From the IMG/VR virus record IMGVR_UViG_3300030450_002076, positions 1 to 54,476 of that record: a stretch of DNA of 54,476 nt, one strand, 5' to 3'. Both the position numbers and the translations under genes were made by a program. Positions within the stretch are counted from its first letter, which is position 1. Each line of letters begins with the position of its first letter. Positions 7,935 to 18,185 of the stretch are shown here, piece after piece. This DNA comes from a virus. The notes under the pieces were generated by a model. It was not told where the DNA came from. It did no database searches and saw only the letters and a program-made list of their open reading frames with translations.

Positions 7935-8205
7935 CAGTATCCTCCGTAGCTGGTTCATAAATAGATCTTGGTATACTTCTATATACACCATCCTCGTTAT
8001 CATGATCTTTACATCTAACATCTAAAACATTTAAAGCTTCTTTAGGTAAATCGTAAAATCTTTTACCATCAACTATATTAATTTTAGATGTAGCTACATG
8101 TGTTTCAGAAGTGATAGCTATCTCTTCTAATGCATCTTTTATGTAAGCAATAATCAGTCCAGTAGAGTCTGAGCCGCATCGCTCCATGATCTCTTTTACT
8201 TTCAT
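7924..8205 (-). CDS. Head-tail connector-like protein
   Basis: The product is 93 aa. It has an N-terminal helix (IAYIKDALEEIAI) followed by beta strands including KRFYDLPKEALNVLDVRCKD and YRSIPRSIYEP. This helix-then-YDLP pattern is typical of small head-tail connector or adaptor proteins of short-tailed phages that bind under the portal. AAGGAG precedes the ATG at 8205, and the gene overlaps the next by 11 bases. The call is by pattern only. The N-terminal part of the 1363-aa protein looks like a second adaptor-type domain. Confidence 0.5.
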   Translation of the reverse strand: MKVKEIMERCGSDSTGLIIAYIKDALEEIAITSETHVATSKINIVDGKRFYDLPKEALNVLDVRCKDHDNEDGVYRSIPRSIYEPATEDTDGV

Positions 8206-8214
8206 ATTATCTCC

Positions 8215-8679
8215 TTAAAGAAATACTATTTCTGCATATACATTGTTAGCTGTACTAGATCTTAATTTATAATCATCGGTATTATCAAGGTCAGTTCCCA
8301 TTCCATGTAGACATATAGACTCACCTGACTCTAATGATATTTTAGTTGCTGATGGTGTTCCACCTAAAGCGACTTCTAATATACCATCGGAAGTTGTAGC
8401 TTTTGTACTACTTGTATACCCAGTATTTTTAATGAATATAAATTTACTGATTGCATTTGATGCTAATGCAGTACCACCTGCAGTATTATCAAAATGGGTA
8501 GATAAAGCTACATTATACGTCACATTAGAATCAGCTTCTAATTCGAAATCTCCGCTACCACCTAATCCTGAAACGTTACCATCGTTTGTTCCTATATCAT
8601 GTTGTCCCATATCATTATCTTCAGCGATCCTATGATATACTTGCACCGAGTTTGAAACTCTCATTCTTGTTGATGCCAT
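8215..8679 (-). CDS. Beta-rich structural protein, decoration-like
   Basis: The product is 154 aa. It is Gly/Ser/Thr/Asn-rich with alternating hydrophobic strands (VTYNVALSTHF, KFIFIKNTGYTSS, ISLESGESICLHGMG, VYAEIVFL). The FIFIKNTG and SGESICL pattern is common in small phage head-decoration and fibre proteins with a jelly-roll or immunoglobulin-like fold. AAGGAG precedes the ATG at 8679. It lies right after the 1363-aa gene. No charged catalytic motif is visible. Its place in the virion is unknown. Confidence 0.6.
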   Translation of the reverse strand: MASTRMRVSNSVQVYHRIAEDNDMGQHDIGTNDGNVSGLGGSGDFELEADSNVTYNVALSTHFDNTAGGTALASNAISKFIFIKNTGYTSSTKATTSDGILEVALGGTPSATKISLESGESICLHGMGTDLDNTDDYKLRSSTANNVYAEIVFL

Positions 8680-8691
8680 TTTTACTTCTCC

Positions 8692-11600
8692 TTATTGTTT
8701 TTGTTGTTGTTGTTGTACTTGTTTAGGAGCCATTGTTACAAAAGCTCCATTATATTCGCCCTTTAATTGGACTAATCTTCCAGCTATAAATTGATAGTCT
8801 GCTTGTGTTGCTTGCATTTTTAATCCAAACTCTTGTAAGTATTGATTAGAGTCTGTTTGATATTTAACTATCTCAGCTTGATATTTAGCTATCTTAGATT
8901 GATTTACCTGAGTTATATTAGATAAATCCCCTTGATACTTTTGCATATTAGAATTAAAAGCTTGAGTTTTTTCTTGCAACTCACTACTAAATCTTCCTAA
9001 TTCTTTTTGAACATTTGCTTGTAATTCTGCTATATCTGCACCTGTTTCTGATTTATAAGTTTCTAAAGCTTTCATTAAAGTGTCTTTATAATTATTTACT
9101 TTAATTTGTGTTTTTTCAGATTCTGCTTGAACTTTTGTTTGAAACTCTTGTATTCTTACATTATGAAGAGATACCCATTCTTGTATCTTAGCATTGTTTT
9201 GCTGTACTTCATTATTAATCTTAGCAGTATTATCTTGTATCTCGGCTTGAAATTTTTGTATTTCTAATGAATCGAGATTGATTTTATCACCTTCTCTTTT
9301 AGAATGTAACTCAGCATTCTTTAATATTTTTTGCATTTTAGCTGCATACACTGCATTATCTCTTTGATATTTAGATTGAGCATCTTGTATTTCAGCAGTA
9401 TATACTTGCAATTTATTATTGTTTTCTCTTGTCCATAATTCTAATTCTTTTGTTAAATTCTGCTGATATTCTTGAACTTTTTGATTTATATCATTTTGTC
9501 TATCTTGTATTTTTGATTGTATTCTTTGACTATTAACAGATTGTTTTTCTAAACCTAAATTTTGATTTTCAATAGAAACCTGCAATTGTGCTTGGTATGC
9601 TACATTTTCAGCATTAAACTTTTGTGTTTCTGCCTGCACCTTAGCACCATATCTTTGCATTTCTAAAGCTTCTCTATCAACCCATTCTTTAATTTTAGCA
9701 CTATTTTCATTAATATGAGAAGTTACAGCAGTTTGATATGCTTGAACCTCAGATTGAAATTTTTGTATTTCTTGTATCTCAACTTGATTATCTAATTGAG
9801 CTTGTTGCAAAGATATTTGCAATTGAGCTTGATACGCTGCATTCTCTTTATTAAACTCAGATACCTCGTTTTGAATATCAGATTGATATTGCTGTAATTG
9901 AGTATTTCTTTCAGCTCTCCATAACTCTAAATCTTTTGTATAGCTAAGTTGCCATTCTTGAACTTTTGAATTAACATCTGCTTGATATTTTTGTACTCTA
10001 TTTTGATATCTTTGTATTTCATGTACATTAGAATTATCTGACAATTGAGCTTCTTGAGTAGCTACTTGCAAATCAGCTTGGTATACCACATTGTTTTTAT
10101 TAAAGTCATTTAAATTATTTTGTATATCAGATTGATATTTTTGTAACTCAGTTTGTCTAGCAGTAGTCCATTTAGTTAGTTCTGTTTGAGTGTTTGCTTG
10201 CCAAACTTCTATTTCTTTATTTACATCAGCTTGATATTTAGCAACTTCTGCTTGAAACTTTTGAATTTTTTGAACATCATCTTGACTGGACAGTTGGGCA
10301 TTTTGTATAGCTATCTGTAATTTCGCTTGATACTCTGTATTTTCAGTGTTAAATCTATTTAGAAGGTCTGTACCCTCCACTTGATATTTGTTGAAATAAA
10401 GTGTATTTTCTTTATTCCAAGCATCTACTTTAGTAGAGTTCTTTTGTAAAGTAGCATTAATTTGAGCTTGATAAGCTTGTATCTGTGATTGATATGCAGT
10501 ACTTTCTGCATTAACTATTGTTTGTACTTCAGCTAACTGAGCTTGTCTAATTTGTAATTTTTGTTGATACTCTTCTTTATTTTTTTCTACATTCCCTGCA
10601 TTTAATTGCACTTGAGCTTGTACTACTGCAGTATATTTCTGCAGTCTTACATTCATTTCATTTCCCCAAGCACTTAATAACGCTTGATTTTTATTGACTG
10701 TAGCAGAAATTTTAGAAGTAAACCCTTGAACTACAGCTTGGAAATTTGCAATTTCAGCTTGATTAGTTTGTACTACTTTTTGAACCTGAGCATTTAAAGT
10801 TGCAACCTGAGCATTTACTATAGATTGTTTACCTTGACTTTCATCTCTGTATTTCGCAGATAAAGCTTGCATTGATGATGAAAATACTTGAACTCTTGAA
10901 TTTTGTTCTGCAGCCCAATTTTCAATTAAACCTCTATTTTTAGTTAACTGTGCTTCAATTTCGGCAGAGTATCCTTGAACTTGATCTCTATAAGTACTAG
11001 CTTGTACTTGTGCAGCATTAATTCTTGCAGCTGCCATTTCAGCATCTTCTTCAACTGTAATCCAATTCTCTAAATCTCCCCAGTCAATATTCTTCATTAA
11101 AGGTTGAGCAGGGAAGTTATAAGTCACAGTTGGTGGATCTGGAATCGAAATCATTGTAGGTAATACAACATCAGCTGGTAATTGTATAGCATCAATACTT
11201 TGTGTAATACCACTCCAATCTAAACGTGGAGGCATTGGATCAGCTGGAAAAGACCACTCTAAAGCAGGTGGCTCTGAAAAAGCTACATCTGGTAATACAG
11301 CATCTGCAGGCATTGCTATTTCATGTAAAGCCTGTGTTACTGGACTCATATCTAAAATTGGAGCCATGGGTATAGCAGGCATACTCCACTCTATATCACT
11401 TGGAAAAGCTGTATAAGTAAGAGTAGGACTTACGTATGTTGGAGCAGGTTCTGTAAAACTAACTGAACTATCCGAAACAGAAGGTACTGTAGGCGCTGTC
11501 GCACCTACAACTAAACTGCTTATATTAGGCATACTTGTCATCGAAAGATCAGGCTGAATATACAGAGGTGCCGCAGAAGTAAAATTAATTGCAGCGCTTG

Positions 11601-12783
11601 AAATTTGCATATTAGCTATACTACTTTCAGGTAAAATTAAAGAAGCGATACTAGGCACAGATGCTAAACTAATAGTTGGTTTAGTATATCCAGGCGCACT
11701 AGTTGAAAAACTAATAGCTGTAGTATTTAAAATAGGAGCTATTGGTATATTAAAATTCTTCCATACTATAGATGGGTATGCAACAGTATTCATTGCAGGT
11801 TCTATAAAACTTGGAGGAACATGCCCGTATACAATATCATCTACCGATATATTATCATTTACCGTTATTGATGCTGTTGATAAAGATAAACTACTTATAG
11901 TGGGTGGAGATGTTAAAGTAATGCTTGGCGAAGTATATATAGGTTCTGATGGAAGTAACCCATCTTCTATAAAAGTGTTCCCTGTTAGCCAGTCTTCTAA
12001 TGCTTCAAGTATAGGTGCATTTAAAGAAACTGCTGGACTCCAAGAAATAGCAGGAAAAGAATCTATAACTAAGTTTGGAGTAATGTAGTCTGGATATTGA
12101 GATAGTCCAGAAAAATCTATGTTTGTATATGCTAAATCCGAAGGTAAATTCAAAGGATTAGGACTTAAAAATACAGGTAAAGTCTCTGTTATAGCACTTA
12201 ATATAATTTCATCAGGTGGAGTAGATATATTAATAATATTATCAGGTTCAGCTTTCAATGAAGCTAACTGACTTTCAATAGCTCTACATGCCGCAAATAA
12301 AGGAACTAACCGTATGTATTCTCTTGGAAAATGTTGCATATCATCAGATCCTTGTGTAATAGTTTCGTCATAATGTACTTGTGAAACTTTTAAAGCATTA
12401 TTACTTCCTGCGGATGCAGGTATAGAATATATCTTTTTATCTAAAACATAATAAGCTGGATTAAATTTAGATCTATATCTTAAACTATCCACATCTGAAG
12501 CATCATACCTAGATTCAGCAGGTATTGGAGTACATTCTCTTAATATAGAAGCACTATCATGCTCTCTTACTACAGAATATATTTTACCTGTTAAAGTTAT
12601 CCCGTCATTACTATCATCACTAATAGTATTAACAAATTTAGATAATTCTCCAGGATTAAGATCTTTAATCTTGTTTATAACATCAATAACACCATCTCTC
12701 AACCATTGAGTAAGTGCATTATCCGATGGAAGAGGAACGACATTAGAGCCTATTAAGTTTGATATTTGTGTTTTAAAGTCCAT
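8692..12783 (-). CDS. Giant adaptor/coiled-coil structural protein
   Basis: The product is 1363 aa with three zones. Residues ~1-180 resemble a head-tail adaptor (helix, EHDSASILRECTPIP, FPREYIRLVPLFAACRAIE). Residues ~190-570 are Pro/Ser/Thr/Ile-rich repeats with recurring P-x-L and S-x-P turns. Residues ~577-1350 are one long Gln/Asn/Ala-rich coiled coil made of about ten copies of a unit containing YQAxLQ and an Asn-x-Lys-x-x-x-W segment, ending in poly-Gln. A very long fibrous appendage or an internal spool attached to the connector is a reasonable inference. No ribosome binding site is visible, but a strong hairpin lies just upstream. Confidence 0.7.
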   Translation of the reverse strand: MDFKTQISNLIGSNVVPLPSDNALTQWLRDGVIDVINKIKDLNPGELSKFVNTISDDSNDGITLTGKIYSVVREHDSASILRECTPIPAESRYDASDVDSLRYRSKFNPAYYVLDKKIYSIPASAGSNNALKVSQVHYDETITQGSDDMQHFPREYIRLVPLFAACRAIESQLASLKAEPDNIINISTPPDEIILSAITETLPVFLSPNPLNLPSDLAYTNIDFSGLSQYPDYITPNLVIDSFPAISWSPAVSLNAPILEALEDWLTGNTFIEDGLLPSEPIYTSPSITLTSPPTISSLSLSTASITVNDNISVDDIVYGHVPPSFIEPAMNTVAYPSIVWKNFNIPIAPILNTTAISFSTSAPGYTKPTISLASVPSIASLILPESSIANMQISSAAINFTSAAPLYIQPDLSMTSMPNISSLVVGATAPTVPSVSDSSVSFTEPAPTYVSPTLTYTAFPSDIEWSMPAIPMAPILDMSPVTQALHEIAMPADAVLPDVAFSEPPALEWSFPADPMPPRLDWSGITQSIDAIQLPADVVLPTMISIPDPPTVTYNFPAQPLMKNIDWGDLENWITVEEDAEMAAARINAAQVQASTYRDQVQGYSAEIEAQLTKNRGLIENWAAEQNSRVQVFSSSMQALSAKYRDESQGKQSIVNAQVATLNAQVQKVVQTNQAEIANFQAVVQGFTSKISATVNKNQALLSAWGNEMNVRLQKYTAVVQAQVQLNAGNVEKNKEEYQQKLQIRQAQLAEVQTIVNAESTAYQSQIQAYQAQINATLQKNSTKVDAWNKENTLYFNKYQVEGTDLLNRFNTENTEYQAKLQIAIQNAQLSSQDDVQKIQKFQAEVAKYQADVNKEIEVWQANTQTELTKWTTARQTELQKYQSDIQNNLNDFNKNNVVYQADLQVATQEAQLSDNSNVHEIQRYQNRVQKYQADVNSKVQEWQLSYTKDLELWRAERNTQLQQYQSDIQNEVSEFNKENAAYQAQLQISLQQAQLDNQVEIQEIQKFQSEVQAYQTAVTSHINENSAKIKEWVDREALEMQRYGAKVQAETQKFNAENVAYQAQLQVSIENQNLGLEKQSVNSQRIQSKIQDRQNDINQKVQEYQQNLTKELELWTRENNNKLQVYTAEIQDAQSKYQRDNAVYAAKMQKILKNAELHSKREGDKINLDSLEIQKFQAEIQDNTAKINNEVQQNNAKIQEWVSLHNVRIQEFQTKVQAESEKTQIKVNNYKDTLMKALETYKSETGADIAELQANVQKELGRFSSELQEKTQAFNSNMQKYQGDLSNITQVNQSKIAKYQAEIVKYQTDSNQYLQEFGLKMQATQADYQFIAGRLVQLKGEYNGAFVTMAPKQVQQQQQKQ

Positions 12784-12794
12784 AATTTTTAATC

Positions 12795-12827
12795 GTGGTA
12801 ACCCCCTGCAAGCACAGGGGGAACCAC
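12795..12827 (-). promoter_or_regulatory. Strong hairpin upstream of the 1363-aa gene
   Basis: Arms GTGGT/ACCAC and CCCCCTG/CAGGGGG stack across a small internal loop and close a 6-base loop at 809-814 of this 12-kb block. On the minus strand the 3' side is A-rich rather than U-rich, so it is not an intrinsic terminator. It sits about 12 bases before an ATG that has no Shine-Dalgarno sequence. It may stabilise or process the abundant capsid transcripts, or set translation of the next gene. Confidence 0.6.
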
Positions 12828-12846
12828 ATTGTTAACTGTTTACTAC

Positions 12847-13299
12847 CTACGATGGTATCACGGGTGTAGAACACTGTATAAGCAACCTACAACTACCTGC
12901 AGTAGAACTTTCAGCGACAACTGTCATTGAAATTCTATCAGCAGCAGAGTAAAACTTGCCTAAAGTGTTAGCACCTGCAGGTAAAGCTATTATAGTACCA
13001 GCAGCATTACCTAGTCCTGAACTATCCGCAGCTCCATCTATATCATCAAAGTATAGATCAGCATCTCCAGAATCTCCAACATCTATTTCAGTAGTTCCAG
13101 GAGTACCGCCAGAGGCAGGGACTATTGTTTCTACTTGAACTTTATGTACGAAGGTTCCAGCTGGAATATTCACACCACCTATAACATCACCATCTGCTAC
13201 ATCAGCTGCAGCAATTGATACTGTTGGACCAACTAATAGATACATTCCGTTATCTACTTTTTCGTCCGCTTTATTTTGTCCGTATAATGGATTTGCCAT
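12847..13299 (-). CDS. Head decoration or capsid-stabilising protein
   Basis: The product is 150 aa, rich in Ala, Gly and Asp, with beta-strand patterning (YLLVGPTVSIAAADV, GTFVHKVQVETIV, ISMTVVAESSTAG, CRLLIQC). It has few charged residues. It directly follows the major capsid gene in transcription order with a GGAGG-type site, which is the usual place for a decoration protein. The sequence GVNIPAGTFVHKVQV is typical of small beta-barrel capsid-binding proteins in metagenomic phages. The call combines position and composition. Confidence 0.65.
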   Translation of the reverse strand: MANPLYGQNKADEKVDNGMYLLVGPTVSIAAADVADGDVIGGVNIPAGTFVHKVQVETIVPASGGTPGTTEIDVGDSGDADLYFDDIDGAADSSGLGNAAGTIIALPAGANTLGKFYSAADRISMTVVAESSTAGSCRLLIQCSTPVIPS

Positions 13300-13312
13300 T
13301 TAACTATCCTCC

Positions 13313-14854
13313 TTATACCCAAAGGGCGTGTGTTTCAGGGCAGCACCATTCCATACCAGCTTCGGTAAGGATTTGGTCAACTCTACGATCGACACCAGAG
13401 TTCTCTAAAGTTTGAACTCCTACGTAGACACCTGTGTCTCTGTTAATACCATTACCAACTAATGGACGATAAGAACAATATTTCATATTAATACCTAATA
13501 TTTTAATATTTGTTCCATCTAAGTGAACGTTTCTTACAACATTCATATCACCATAGATAGTTGAAATAGTTGTTACATCAATTCCAAACACTTTTTTCTT
13601 TCCTGCTAATGCCATATCAGCTCTTGCAGCAGACATCTCATTATGTTTATAAGATGTTGTTGCAGGTGTACCACCTGTAAATGGTTGAACTGAACCAAGA
13701 TTATTAGCAAAGTATCCAGATAATTTATGCAACCAATTGTATACTGCTGTTGAACAGAAGAATACAGTTGCTTGTGCATTGTTGTATCTTGGATCTAATA
13801 ATGATGACATATCATCAAGGAATGAGTCCTGTGTTTTTTTAGCTAAATCAAGGCTAAATGAGTTACCATAAGTTGAAATAAAGTCAACCGCACCTTGTGT
13901 TGTGTTAACAGGACTTGTAGCCTGTGAACCAAACAATAGTGATTGTTCAATATCCCATTTATGCTCAATTAACTTTTCTTTCCAGATTCTTGCCCACTCA
14001 TTTCCTTCATACTTAAGAACTGTTGCTCTATCAGTATTATTCATCACTGCTGATGTTTTCCAGATTTGAGTTTGACCTGAACCTGTGCTGAAAGGTTGAT
14101 CAGCCCATGTTTCAGGATAACCAGTTCCAGCCGCAAACGCAGAACCAACAACATAACATTTGTATGGTTCTAAAGCTTCTGCTGAAAGTGTTTTAGTTGA
14201 AGCAGCTATTGCACCAGTACCTACTACCGCGTCCACATTAGGATCCATAAATTCAACAGCTGATCCAGCACTTTTTACGCAAGTTGCATTAACTACTGCA
14301 TAATTAGATACTGATAAATCAACTGAATTTACTTTCCATAACTCATAATCAGTTGGTGTACCACTTGTATCACCTACGTTTAATTTGATTATTTGTCCTG
14401 GAACGAAGAACTTAGGTTGTGTTCCTGTTGAACCAGCAGCATAATCTAAAGTCTGACCAACTATGTTTTGAAGATTACCTTCAAAGTTATAGTCAGTAAA
14501 GAATTTAAATGAATATACGCTTGATCCAGCTACTGCTGTATGATCTGTATCTGATTGAGTATTTGGAACTGCTGCTCCATTTGCATCAAACTTCAACATA
14601 TATGCATACCTTTTACTATAAGATGATCTTCTTTCTGTAAATTTGAAAGTAGGGTCATCTGTTGGCTTTTTTGAAACCATGCTCACGAATCTGAAAAACG
14701 GATCTTGTGCTAATGCTAGTTCTGAGACTCTGTCACCAAAGTTATACTTACGTCTCAATGCACCAGTATTAATACCAGTCACTGTTCCAGTTAGGGAGCT
14801 ATGGTCTTGCTCGGAATATAAATCATTTCCGATGATTTCATTGCTATCTGCCAT
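13313..14854 (-). CDS. Major capsid protein
   Basis: The product is 513 aa. The order scaffold, capsid, decoration and the position downstream of the portal make it the major capsid protein, presumably HK97-fold. Visible features are the N-terminal arm with RRKYNFGDRVSELALAQDPFF, the central long-helix region (EWARIWKEKLIEHKWDIEQ, then SLLFGSQ) and a C-terminal part with NVVRNVHLDGTNIKILG. The size is larger than a minimal HK97 capsid protein, and residues ~120-250 may be an inserted or extended domain. AAGGAG precedes the ATG at 14854. No prohead protease gene is apparent. Confidence 0.85.
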   Translation of the reverse strand: MADSNEIIGNDLYSEQDHSSLTGTVTGINTGALRRKYNFGDRVSELALAQDPFFRFVSMVSKKPTDDPTFKFTERRSSYSKRYAYMLKFDANGAAVPNTQSDTDHTAVAGSSVYSFKFFTDYNFEGNLQNIVGQTLDYAAGSTGTQPKFFVPGQIIKLNVGDTSGTPTDYELWKVNSVDLSVSNYAVVNATCVKSAGSAVEFMDPNVDAVVGTGAIAASTKTLSAEALEPYKCYVVGSAFAAGTGYPETWADQPFSTGSGQTQIWKTSAVMNNTDRATVLKYEGNEWARIWKEKLIEHKWDIEQSLLFGSQATSPVNTTQGAVDFISTYGNSFSLDLAKKTQDSFLDDMSSLLDPRYNNAQATVFFCSTAVYNWLHKLSGYFANNLGSVQPFTGGTPATTSYKHNEMSAARADMALAGKKKVFGIDVTTISTIYGDMNVVRNVHLDGTNIKILGINMKYCSYRPLVGNGINRDTGVYVGVQTLENSGVDRRVDQILTEAGMEWCCPETHALWV

Positions 14855-14913
14855 TGCCTATCTCCTTACTTATTTTAAGTTAAGTTTAGATAGACCTTAA
14901 AAAAATGTTAAGC

Positions 14914-15834
14914 CTATCCAAACAGGTTATCAACGCCCTCGTCAAGACCTAAAATCCCATCAAATATATCACTATCTGGGTTTGGAGGTCCTGCTTGACT
15001 ATTTGCTCCAGACGCGGATGCAGGCATACTTCGTACATTTTTCATTTGATTCAACATATCTGTTTTTGTAGCATTAGCAACATTCTGGTTAGCTTTTTCT
15101 TTATTTAATAAATGATATACATCATCCATCGTAAGCTTTCTAGTTTTTGCTTGTTCTACAAAATCTTGCCATTGTTCATCAGTCATATTGTGTTTCTTTT
15201 TAAAAGCTGCTGCTTCTCTCATTTTAGCCATTTTAAATTGAGTTTTTTGAGCTTCTTGCTTTTCAGAAGAAATCATTTGACTAACTCTATTTTTGACAAG
15301 ACCATCAACATGTGAATTTAAAACTTTAGCACTATTAGAGTCTGGATCAGTCATTGCTTCATTCTGATCAAACTGAAAATCCTCAGGTAAATTTAATTTA
15401 TCCTGAATAGATTTAGCTGGAGCGCCTCCGTTCATTAAATAATCTCGTACGTGTTGCACTAATCCACTGTCCTTCTTCATTGCATCCAGTACAGGAATAA
15501 ACGGCTTGAGTTCATTCAACTGTCCTTTCAGCTTAACGGCTTCTTTGCTACTGCTTTGGTAGCGTGTCTTCCAGTCGGAGCCGTTTTCCGCTGGTGGTTG
15601 CACATTATTGGAGCCTCGGTCGTTTACTGGGCGGGTTACCTGATTGGAGCCGCTATTTTGACTTTGGGTTACCTGTGTGTCTTGTATTTGTCCATTTACA
15701 CTCTGATCTAACTTCTCGAAGAAATCTGAGGAGTCTGCCTGACGATTTGGAGCTGCGACTCTAGCACTTGCTGCTTCTAATGAGTCTCCTTGCATTCCAA
15801 TCTCAGGAGAGTTACCTGCTCTTTCTGCTGCCAT
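14914..15834 (-). CDS. Capsid scaffolding protein
   Basis: The product is 306 aa and hydrophilic. Residues 1-90 are Gln/Asn/Ser-rich and probably disordered. Residues ~95-230 contain charged helices with SSKEAVKLKGQLNELKPF and an ARTRKL-like basic helix region, and the C-terminus is acidic (GILGLDEGVDNLFG). Position between portal and capsid genes and a coiled, charged composition are the standard signature of scaffolding proteins, which guide prohead assembly and then leave. Part of the 5' third (about 15560-15800) is richer in G and C than its surroundings. Confidence 0.75.
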   Translation of the reverse strand: MAAERAGNSPEIGMQGDSLEAASARVAAPNRQADSSDFFEKLDQSVNGQIQDTQVTQSQNSGSNQVTRPVNDRGSNNVQPPAENGSDWKTRYQSSSKEAVKLKGQLNELKPFIPVLDAMKKDSGLVQHVRDYLMNGGAPAKSIQDKLNLPEDFQFDQNEAMTDPDSNSAKVLNSHVDGLVKNRVSQMISSEKQEAQKTQFKMAKMREAAAFKKKHNMTDEQWQDFVEQAKTRKLTMDDVYHLLNKEKANQNVANATKTDMLNQMKNVRSMPASASGANSQAGPPNPDSDIFDGILGLDEGVDNLFG

Positions 15835-15869
15835 GTTATCTCCTTTATTACGTTATCAATGTTTCAAAG

Positions 15870-18185
15870 TTATTCTTTTTCTTTGGTTTTATCCAAATTC
15901 TTTTGAAAATCCTGTAATATCTTTTCTCTTTTAAGCTGTTGTTCCTTTTGTTTAACAAGAGCATCATTCTGCATAACATTTTGAAGAAGTTTCTGTTTAG
16001 CTTCAGTTTCTAGATATTTTTTATCCATACTTTGTTTAACTTCTTCTTTCTTTTTATTAATCTCAATAGATGCTTGGTCTACTTTAGCTTTAATACCTGC
16101 TTGTACTAATTGTCTTTCTAAAGTCTCTATAGTACCATTAAGGTCTTTAATTTGCTCATCCATAGATCCAATCCTGCCTTGCATTTGAGAGTACATACTT
16201 TTTCTTTTAGCAATATTGTTTTTATTTTTAATATCAGTTTCAGCCAATACAGCTATATCATCAACAACTCCCATTTGCATCAAGGATTTTAATTCTTCTA
16301 AATAAGCCCACCTATTAACAGGTAGAGTAGATCCTGCTACAATTCTAATATCGTAATTTAATTCTTGAATATTCATACTCTTACCAATAGCTTCTCCCAT
16401 GTCATTGTAAATTGGAACATTCATTTCTTGCTCTTTACCTTCTTGTAATTCATTTGGTTGTACTATTCTAAACTTTTTATATGCTTGATATGTAGCTTGA
16501 CAAAACTGCATAATAAGAGTTCCAGTTTGTTTTAATCCTGGTTCAATAGAAGTATTCATCCATTGTTTAATTCTTCTAGTTCCATATTCATCTAAAGCTA
16601 ACATACCTTTATATGTTTCATGTCCTTCACCAGTATCTCCCATCATAGAGCTATATATACCTGCTAAATACTCCATGTCACTTTTGCCCATTTGGACAAT
16701 TTGAAAGAAAGCATTTGATAATGGTGCTGGTACTACTGGGGTAGGTCTTTCAACACCAGGTCTAATAGGCAGTAATGCTCCAGGACTTGATGAATACTTT
16801 TCCCACAAATCAGCATCTATACTTCCTTCTTCATACATCCATCTTAATGAAGAACCTAATGAAGCATTATGCACCATAATTTGATGTGCTTTGTTTATTT
16901 CTTGCTGTTTACCTATTAAAGGTGCTACAGCACTAATAGGATAAGGAGTACCAGTCCACTTGTAATGAAATGGTATTAATGGGTATTCTTTAATGTTTTC
17001 AGGTAATACTTTCTCATAGATAACTTTATCGCCCACCACACATGTTTGCTTTAATCTAGCGCCATAAAATGGTACAGCTTCTACAATATTTTTAGCAAAT
17101 GATTCATTAGCACTTAATATCTTAAATTCTTTAGCACTAATAATTTTATTCTCTATTTGAGAAGCTTCTGCTTGTAACATACTCATGCATTCTTGCTCGT
17201 ATGATTGTAATTGTTGCTGCATCATTTTTTGAGCTTTCTCCATTTCAAGTTGATACCTTTCTTGAATCATCTCACCCTTTTGAACAGCTTCCATCATTTG
17301 TTTTTCTTGCTCTAATAATTTAACACCCATTTCAGACTCGGCTTCTTGAACCATTACTTCACATTGCTTTTTAATATTTTTAAGTGTTTCTTGATCAGGT
17401 GGTACTCTATAAAACAAGTTTACATATTCTACTTTAATCTTTTCATATACTTCAAAAAACTCACATAATTGATCTTGTTCTCCTTGAGCAGTAATTCCCA
17501 TAGAACTTTGTTCACTGCTATCATTGTGCATAAATAGCTTTTGGTCTTTATCTCCAGAAGATCGTTCACTCCAAGATTTTAAGCTGTTTTCATCACTATT
17601 AGCATTATCAATTTTCCTTTTAGCATCTGGAAATAATTTCTTTAAATGATTTTTAGGTAAAACTTTTCTAATCATAATAAATGCTGCATCTTTATATAGC
17701 ATATCTCTTGATTTAGGATCTATATAAACATCAAATGGATCTGGTTGCTGTAAAACAACTTCACCCATTCCATTATCAGCATCAGGGTCTACGGACACTA
17801 AAAGATAACCAACACCTTTTGTAACGCAATCATTAATTGCATTTGCATATAAAGTTTGTCCATTAGAATTATGAAAAATATAATCAGATAAATCTGAAAT
17901 AACTGCTGCAACATCTGTATCACTTCCTTCAGCACCTATAGCTTGCCACCTAGGATTGTTAGCTGTAGCGTAAAAGTTTAACATCTCTACAACAGGTAAA
18001 ATTCTATTAATAGTAAAAGTAGGCATACCTTGATCTTCTAAGGCTTTTTTCTCCTCTTTTTGAAGTTGTTCATCGTGAGCAAATTCATAACCTTTTTGAT
18101 TAATAAACTCCCATTGCTTTCTAGTCCAACTGTTAGCTAAATTAAATAATTGCCTTACTTCATCTACTCTTTTTTTCTTAGCCAT
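15870..18185 (-). CDS. Portal protein, P22-type
   Basis: The product is 771 aa. It has the family's N-terminal pattern (NSWTRKQWEFINQKGYEF, then PTFTINRILPVVEMLNFYA), the NPRW motif, GVGYLLVSVD, QPDPFDVYIDP and a long C-terminal helical barrel from ~residue 640 with many Lys/Gln/Glu residues. Residues ~265-350 carry an inserted coiled coil (VQEAESEMGVKLLEQEKQ). The portal forms the dodecameric ring at one capsid vertex through which DNA is packaged and ejected. Length fits the large portals of P22-like and related short-tailed phages. The stop is one base from the start of this gene's upstream neighbour. Confidence 0.9.
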   Translation of the reverse strand: MAKKKRVDEVRQLFNLANSWTRKQWEFINQKGYEFAHDEQLQKEEKKALEDQGMPTFTINRILPVVEMLNFYATANNPRWQAIGAEGSDTDVAAVISDLSDYIFHNSNGQTLYANAINDCVTKGVGYLLVSVDPDADNGMGEVVLQQPDPFDVYIDPKSRDMLYKDAAFIMIRKVLPKNHLKKLFPDAKRKIDNANSDENSLKSWSERSSGDKDQKLFMHNDSSEQSSMGITAQGEQDQLCEFFEVYEKIKVEYVNLFYRVPPDQETLKNIKKQCEVMVQEAESEMGVKLLEQEKQMMEAVQKGEMIQERYQLEMEKAQKMMQQQLQSYEQECMSMLQAEASQIENKIISAKEFKILSANESFAKNIVEAVPFYGARLKQTCVVGDKVIYEKVLPENIKEYPLIPFHYKWTGTPYPISAVAPLIGKQQEINKAHQIMVHNASLGSSLRWMYEEGSIDADLWEKYSSSPGALLPIRPGVERPTPVVPAPLSNAFFQIVQMGKSDMEYLAGIYSSMMGDTGEGHETYKGMLALDEYGTRRIKQWMNTSIEPGLKQTGTLIMQFCQATYQAYKKFRIVQPNELQEGKEQEMNVPIYNDMGEAIGKSMNIQELNYDIRIVAGSTLPVNRWAYLEELKSLMQMGVVDDIAVLAETDIKNKNNIAKRKSMYSQMQGRIGSMDEQIKDLNGTIETLERQLVQAGIKAKVDQASIEINKKKEEVKQSMDKKYLETEAKQKLLQNVMQNDALVKQKEQQLKREKILQDFQKNLDKTKEKE

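Noticed and set aside
7935-8021. N-terminal extension of the 226-aa structural protein
   Set aside because: It lies wholly inside the preceding gene, and GGAGG marks the ATG at 7934.
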